A DNA stretch of 64,000 nt from Fragilariopsis cylindrus CCMP1102. Its lineage: Eukaryota > Bacillariophyta > Bacillariophyceae > Bacillariales > Bacillariaceae. The notes under the pieces are model-generated. The model made no database searches, was not told the DNA's origin, and saw only the letters and a list, made by a program, of their open reading frames with translations. The stretch is from contig FMBT01000300.1 of the NCBI GenBank assembly GCA_900095095.1, positions 592,028 to 656,027 on the forward strand, read 5' to 3'. Both the position numbers and the translations under genes were made by a program. Positions 58,733 through 64,000 of this stretch are shown piece by piece. Position 1 is the stretch's first letter; each line of letters opens with the position of its first letter.

Positions 58733-59602
58733 TCAGTTCTTGTTTAGAGGCTGCAGCTTTGAGTCGTTTCTCTTTGATTCGGATACGGCGTTTGAGCTTA
58801 CTTTTTCTAAGTCGAGGACATTCAATTTTCTCCCCATTGGAGTCATCGATTGGATCGTTCCATACAATTGTAGTTGGTTGTTGAATTTATTAACTACAGG
58901 TTCATCATCACTTGAGGAATCTTCTTCATCACCTGAGGAATCTTCTTCTTGAGCTCGACATTGTAAACCAGGCATAGATCCAACACTGTCATCATCGTCA
59001 TGTTCAATTTCAACGGTTTGAACTGTTGCACGTATTGGTCTATGTTCTTGTTTAGAAAGATAGTCGTAATTAATATTACCTTCTTGATCGTAGAACTCGT
59101 TGATAGCGGAACGTGGCATAGGAGGAAATTGCTTGAGCATTTCTTCAGGTGTACGGCTATCGTCATTCAGATTAGGATTCCATTCGGCAGGTGAGGTAAA
59201 CTGTACATGTGTAAGTTCTTTAATCTCATCATTGGTAGGATATGTTTGGCGAATGTACGGTAGTCCAGAGCGTATAGATAATGGTAACTGATATCCGTCT
59301 GCAGTTTGAATACGTTGTGGCCCGCCATAGGCTGTCGCTGTATCTCCAACGAGATTATTATGCGCTTGGAACTGACATTTCGAGTGAATCGATTTTTCTT
59401 GTTCAGGTACATGAGCATATTGATGAAATATGGCTAGAATCTTGCCTCTGTTTGTAACAATTACAGAACAAAATGTTCCAAGTCTCTTGCCAGTCATTTG
59501 ATGATCACCTGCAATACCTATATTGACACGTCGTCCGTCAGCATTGTAAGACATGAGTCTCATATCTCTGCCTCCAATTCCACCATTAGCTCCGCCATCC
59601 AT
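58733..59602 (-). CDS. Copia aspartic protease region
   Basis: 289-codon frame starting near the protease active site LMDGGANGGIGG (Asp-Gly-Gly in place of the usual Asp-Ser/Thr-Gly, as in other diatom Copia elements as far as I know). It continues with a long acidic linker rich in Asp/Glu/Ser to the integrase. It connects by one-base slips to gag upstream (near 59690) and to integrase downstream (near 58800). Confidence 0.8.
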   Translation of the reverse strand: MDGGANGGIGGRDMRLMSYNADGRRVNIGIAGDHQMTGKRLGTFCSVIVTNRGKILAIFHQYAHVPEQEKSIHSKCQFQAHNNLVGDTATAYGGPQRIQTADGYQLPLSIRSGLPYIRQTYPTNDEIKELTHVQFTSPAEWNPNLNDDSRTPEEMLKQFPPMPRSAINEFYDQEGNINYDYLSKQEHRPIRATVQTVEIEHDDDDSVGSMPGLQCRAQEEDSSGDEEDSSSDDEPVVNKFNNQLQLYGTIQSMTPMGRKLNVLDLEKVSSNAVSESKRNDSKLQPLNKN

Positions 59603-62275
59603 TAATGCGAGTGGTTCATTAAAGAATTTCGTTGCATTAACGGAGACGACGTAGTTGTCTTTGGAAGTATTTGGTAGATGACAATCGACTTGATCAAAAC
59701 GTGATTGATTTTAGCCATAGCTGCCGTATATGCGATATGACCAACAACTTTACCATCTTTACCTATTACTGGTGTGGTTTTGTTGGCCATGAATCGACGT
59801 GGATCGGCTAAAGGCAGCTCAGTCTTCCTTGGTAATTCCTTCTTCTTGAGTATACCTTGATTGGGCTGTCTTCGTCTTGCTGCATTTGCCGTCAAATCAG
59901 TTGCTTCTATGACAGATGTATCGTCAGCATCATCAGCGTCGTATACGTAGGTATGCTCTGATTGGCCGGATGCGTCGGAGTCATATCCTTCAAAATCGCT
60001 AATGTAGACACCTAACTCACTATTTTTCTTAGCACCTTGCTTAGTGGGATGGTTTTTGATTTTAAGAATCTGTTTCTTAATATCATTGGGTGCCTTACTC
60101 CATGCAATCCGTAAATCTCTTGGACACTTTTCGAAGATTGGTTTCGGTATTTCAGTGTCAGGGTCTCTTTCACGAGGAGGACGACGATTCTTCTGGAATG
60201 CTGCATAGGCTTGCATTGTACTTTCAGCGTGTTCGGTCATAGGTTCGTTGGATACGGACATATGAGCTAAGAACTCGTCAATTCCATCGTCAGTGTCGCC
60301 ATAGTCTACATTCATTTCTTCATTGTAAAATGATTCTGATGTAGCTTGATGAGCTTGACGAGATGGTTTCTTGTATGGCGTATATAGATCATGATTCTTG
60401 GCTGATTTGATAAGAAATGAGATGTACTCATGATACGTAACAGGTCTAGATGATCCAGCTAAAGCGCTTCCTCGTTTACTATCTTGACATGATTGCCAGG
60501 AGTTAATTAACGCGGAATCGGTCATGACTGCTGTTTGCAATAATGTTATCTTTACCGAATCATCCATGACGTTAGTAGCTAGTTGATCGTACCGTCTGGA
60601 GGTATCTTGAAATGAAGTAAGAAATTCATGTCTTGTGTTGAAATCGCTGAATTTCAATGCAATTAATTTCTTCATCAGTGTGGTTGAAGCTATCTGAGCT
60701 GCATCTGAGTCATTCTGATGATCTTCGTGATTTCTCCATACATATAACGGATCGTCTGGACGGACCATAAGAAGACCTAGACCTTCGGGGTTCTTAAGAA
60801 CTACACACAAGATTTGAGCGAAGTAATTAACTTGAAGTCTTGCTAGTTCTGCATCGGGTCCACTACGTACTGAGCATGTTGATGATCGAAGATCGGGATT
60901 GAAATTAGGATCCAATACTCTTTCCAATGTATCTTGGATAATTTGTCTTTTAAAATTTAGTTTCCAATCTTGATAGAAAGCATCGTTGTTGATGGTCGGG
61001 TATTTTACAGGATCTCGAGGCTTTCGATTCCAACTGATAAGTGCGGCTTCATCATCTTTTAAAGTGATAGGGCCTGAAACTATCATTGTTGGTGAGCCAG
61101 GTCCACCTGTTGTAGTCGTTGCTGGTATAACTAACGTTCGAAGATATGTAGCTTTACCAGTTATTGCACGTTTCCAGTTTAACATATCCGCATAATCCCA
61201 TGTAGACGGATCGTCACAATCGATGACTCCACCAGCAAGAGCAACGGCAGCAGCGGTCTCTAGATAACAACAAAAGTGTACACAGTTTTGTACTTCCTTG
61301 AGTGGTGTTATATGGAGAGTCTCTTCGGTGCCTGCAGTGGTTGGCTTTTTGTATTTAAACGTTGGCAAATCATCAATTTCAATAGAACGAAATTGTTCAA
61401 ATGTGTGGATGTGGTTCTGATCTAACACAAGGTATATCGGATTTGTTGCCGTCGTACATTTCAACATATTCACCAAGAGGACTTCGAGTTGCGCATCGAA
61501 AGGAGTGGTCGCCATCTTGGGTGAGCTAGTATTACTAGGCGTAATGTTAGTAGCAAATGCACGTCGGGTTGTTAAGTTACGGACTCTGAAATTGCAGATC
61601 TCGGTTAGCAATGTATCAAGGCGTTCTGTTAACGTAGCTCTGGAAGAGAAGGTAAAGGAGGAGTCTCTGGAAGAGAAGGTAGAGGTACGTTAATAGGAAC
61701 TGGATTTCTGGCAGTAATTTCGTAACCTTTTACGTAAGGATCGTGTACTGTTGGAAATGTTCCGAGCGTAAAAGACGTATCAATGACTTCTTCAATAGGT
61801 TCAGGTGGACTGGGACGTTCCGGAACACTAGATGTATCTGTACTTGAACTATCTGGTAGAGGTAGTCTAGGCGGAGAGACGTAGAGTGGATCGCCGGGGC
61901 GTAAGCCGCTATAAGCGCTTGCTGTGCTTTCGTCTTCTTCTCTAGCTGTGTTTACTTCTACCTGGATATTTAAAAGATTATTTTCTATATCGGCTTCCTC
62001 TTGATTAGTATCACCAGATGGTGTATATCTAATAGTCGGAGCTCTTGAACGAGTAGTTCTGCGCGGTTCGGTGTGTGAACGTTATAACCTAGAGAGGTTA
62101 GTTCAGTCCGATGGTTAGCGTCTGCCCAAAAAGGGGGACTACGAGTTCCTTCACCTAACGCTTCGGGCGCTTGGTTTCCACTTGTTGCTTCGGAATAAGT
62201 GGATCTACTATCGTTATCACTTCCTTCAGTAGGTAGTGTTTCGTTAGTATCCTCTTGTTCTTCTTGCTGGCTCAT
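59602..62275 (-). CDS. Copia gag region, split by two frameshifts
   Basis: Probable polyprotein start is the ATG at 62275 (MSQQEEQEDTNETLP). The frame runs through a Pro/Glu-rich region, slips near 62075 and 61640, and continues in a long frame that includes MATTPFDAQLEVLLVN (61515) down to 59602. The middle contains a helical capsid-like part (WKLNFKRQIIQDTLERVLDP) and the end is basic. No CCHC zinc knuckle was found. Two copies of CTTCTCTTCCAGAG in the sense strand near 61645 and 61671 make a short direct repeat. Confidence 0.82.
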
Positions 62276-62466
62276 TCACAGTTGAATGGCTTCTCTAGTT
62301 CTTATTTGTTAAGACTTGAGGTTATTGTAATTTAGACTTCTTTCGAGATCGTTAATTCAATAATTACAATTAAATATAATTGGATCTCCGGTCCTTTTGT
62401 CGTTCAGATGAACTAAAAAGAAAGTTGATCAGCACGTTTATAGGATAAACCGTGCGACTGTTAATC
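62276..62466 (-). other. Copia 5' leader
   Basis: 191 bp between the 5' LTR and the gag start. The first bases after the LTR in the sense direction are GATTAACAGTCGCACGG. No canonical tRNA primer site recognised, so priming may use another tRNA or an internal tRNA fragment. Confidence 0.5.
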
Positions 62467-63268
62467 TGTACGTTTCACAGACAATCGATGATTGGTGAAA
62501 CAGGATTATAATAGTCTTACTCTTCGGTCTTGTAAGATTCTATTAAAGCTGGAAGGGTTGATACTCTTGACCCTTATATTGAAAGACTACTCACGGTTGT
62601 TCTACCAGGATATCTAACCCCTTCTTGTCAGCGAAACTTCCGTAGAAGAATGGCGTAACTTTCTGTAGATATATCTATAGTAACGTCGTACGATACTAAC
62701 GATGATGTTCAAACGCAAAAGTTGTTATTAACACACTTGTTTATTTAGTCTATGGTTATTACAATTTCTCAACAATAAAGACAGTAATTGTTCATTTCTC
62801 GTAATCGAGGTAATTCTGCTCTTTTCTTCGTATTTTAGTATTGCGGTTTCCAGTAACCCTGCATACAACTTTCTGTTCCTAACTCACTTCGCCTCAATGC
62901 ATATATATCGCATTAGCGGTTCAAAGGTGGACATCGACATCTGTTCGATTTCCATATGTATAACACTCTTCATAATCGTGTTCTATGTATTCGGACACTC
63001 TTCCTAATCGTGTTCCGATTTGTATAAATATACCTAAGCACTTCTCTTATTTGCGCTCGGTTCCAATTGCTTCGACAACGCTTCGACAAGGTCACTTCAA
63101 CTCCCACAGTACGATGTTGGCTTTTAGCTAACTTTCGGTTCTCTTTTATCTCAATAATGCATACACGTGCATTTCTCCTCACTAATCTGATCGCGCTTGT
63201 ATTTCTACTCCGCGGGGCTTATGTACGACATATGACTCCTACATCGGAGTACTATGTATAATTTAACA
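62467..63268 (-). repeat. 5' long terminal repeat of the Copia element
   Basis: 802 bp, nearly identical to 53685-54487 with TG...CA ends. It should carry the element's promoter and polyadenylation signal. A TATAAATATA stretch lies at 63022-63031 on the plus strand, but its use in the sense direction is unproven. Confidence 0.95.
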
Positions 63269-64000
63269 CATACGGGTGATAGGGCATTCGTTCTTCCTTT
63301 AAGAACGGCCCTCGTGAAAATCGATGTATTCAGAATCAAATGGAATCCGGAAACAGTCATTTGATGGAATTTTGGTAGTCCATGGCGATGGAGTATATTA
63401 TTCAATTGATGCCCTTTTAGTGCGGATTCAAGCAGTTCAACTGTGTTGATACCACAGTTGACCAGTTTACGAGTTACCTTGTTGATCAACGATTAGGCTT
63501 GCGTCGTCGTTGATTGATTGATACAGCCACCACTGTGTGGTGTAATAGAACATGGCTTGTGGAAGACCTCGCGTTCATTCATCAGGACCAATTTCAGTGA
63601 TCATCCGATCATACCGAGCTTGTAGAACCTAAAGATGATCGTCGTGTCGGTCTGTCTCTCTTTGAGGTAACGCACTGTATCACCATGTAGGGCAGTCTTG
63701 ATGACATCGATAATTGCTGACGTAGTCTCCTAGCAGCTTCTGCAACACTGCATCCTTCAAAGAGTTCAACTAGTGCAGCAATATCGCGAATTCCCGAGAG
63801 TTTCAGTTTCTCGCGATAACATCAGAGTAGTCAATGAGTGTTCGGAGTAGGAGTATCGTATTCATACTGACGAGAGGGACGTCATCATCATCTAACATCG
63901 TAGCTTTTGATTCGGACGGGTGCCCGTATTTTTGACACGTTGTGCTGTGAGGTACACAACTGTTTCAAAACAATGCGCCTTGTTGATTGTTATGGGAGAT
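63269..64000 (-). pseudogene. Decayed coding sequence interrupted by the Copia LTR
   Basis: Minus-strand protein-like blocks continue off the right edge of the window: LVNCGINTVELLESALKG, LHRHGLPKFHQMTVSGF and, further upstream, DIAALVELFEGCSVAEAARR, in shifting frames with stops. The first block runs directly into the LTR at 63268, so the retroelement inserted inside this sequence. The style resembles gag-like ORFs of other diatom retroelements, but I do not recognise it. A nested older element is the likeliest explanation. Confidence 0.45.

Larger units (their letters stand above)
53685..63268 (-). mobile_element. Full-length Ty1/Copia LTR retrotransposon (diatom type)
   Basis: 9.58-kb element read on the minus strand: 5' LTR 62467-63268, leader, gag, protease, integrase, reverse transcriptase, RNase H, 3' LTR 53685-54487. 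The order INT before RT defines Ty1/Copia. LTRs start TG and end CA in the sense orientation. All coding frames are long, but they are separated by single-base slips (near 62075, 61640, 59690, 58800, 57050 and 55560), so they read as one gag-pol polyprotein if those are errors. The two LTRs are nearly identical, so insertion was recent. No 5-bp target-site duplication is seen (63269-63273 against 53680-53684). The leader after the 5' LTR does not show the usual initiator-Met primer site TGGTATCAGAGC. Confidence 0.93.

Overview
The window looks like nuclear DNA of a photosynthetic stramenopile, most probably a diatom. Most genes are split by short GT..AG introns and intergenic DNA is AT-rich. 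Two predicted proteins begin with a signal peptide that may lead into a plastid transit peptide (MnmG with a T-L-A-F junction; the RibD-like reductase). The long terminal repeat element is a Ty1/Copia retrotransposon of a kind that diatoms carry. I cannot name the species.

Layout. 0.8-2.1 kb: UDP-glucuronate 4-epimerase-like gene (-). 3.9-6.0 kb: two-RRM glycine-rich RNA-binding protein (-) whose tail is built from duplicated mini-exons. 6.4-8.8 kb: GapN-like aldehyde dehydrogenase with a signal peptide (+), divergent from the RRM gene. 9.7-11.2 kb: class II fructose-bisphosphate aldolase (-). 14.5-17.1 kb: tRNA-modifying MnmG (-). 18.2-19.7 kb: membrane J-domain protein (+). 20.3-22.5 kb: farnesylated DNAJA/Ydj1-type Hsp40 (-). 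24.1-24.3 kb: Stowaway-like MITE. 24.8-27.4 kb: 860-residue unrecognised protein (+). 27.7-28.0 kb: MoaD (-). 29.1-29.7 kb: V-ATPase subunit c (+). 30.0-34.5 kb: AP-3 beta adaptin (-). 34.7-37.3 kb: a TTAA-flanked inverted-repeat element followed by a decayed transposon ORF. 38.4-38.9 kb: mitochondrial bL34 (-). 39.3-43.2 kb: unrecognised TPR-like coding region (+). 43.9-45.3 kb: Kae1/OSGEP (+). 45.3-46.4 kb: RibD-type reductase (-). 46.4-46.9 kb: small unknown (+). 47.2-48.1 kb: calmodulin-like (+). 48.6-50.0 kb: TLC-domain membrane protein (-). 51.4-53.4 kb: SR/RGG-type RRM protein (-). 53.7-63.3 kb: complete Copia element (-) with two ~800-bp LTRs. 63.3-64.0 kb: further decayed coding DNA running off the end.

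The genes are housekeeping functions in no operon-like order: glycolysis, sugar nucleotides, cofactors, tRNA modification, chaperones, membrane traffic, translation and RNA processing. Many reading frames from about 38 kb onward, and the aldolase at 10 kb, are broken by single-base indels, mostly in homopolymers. The two LTRs of the Copia element differ by about 3 substitutions but 5 one-base homopolymer-length changes. This suggests that much of the breakage is consensus error in a long-read assembly and not gene death. Exon coordinates below were derived by hand from splice signals and reading-frame continuity. No transcript or database comparison was available.
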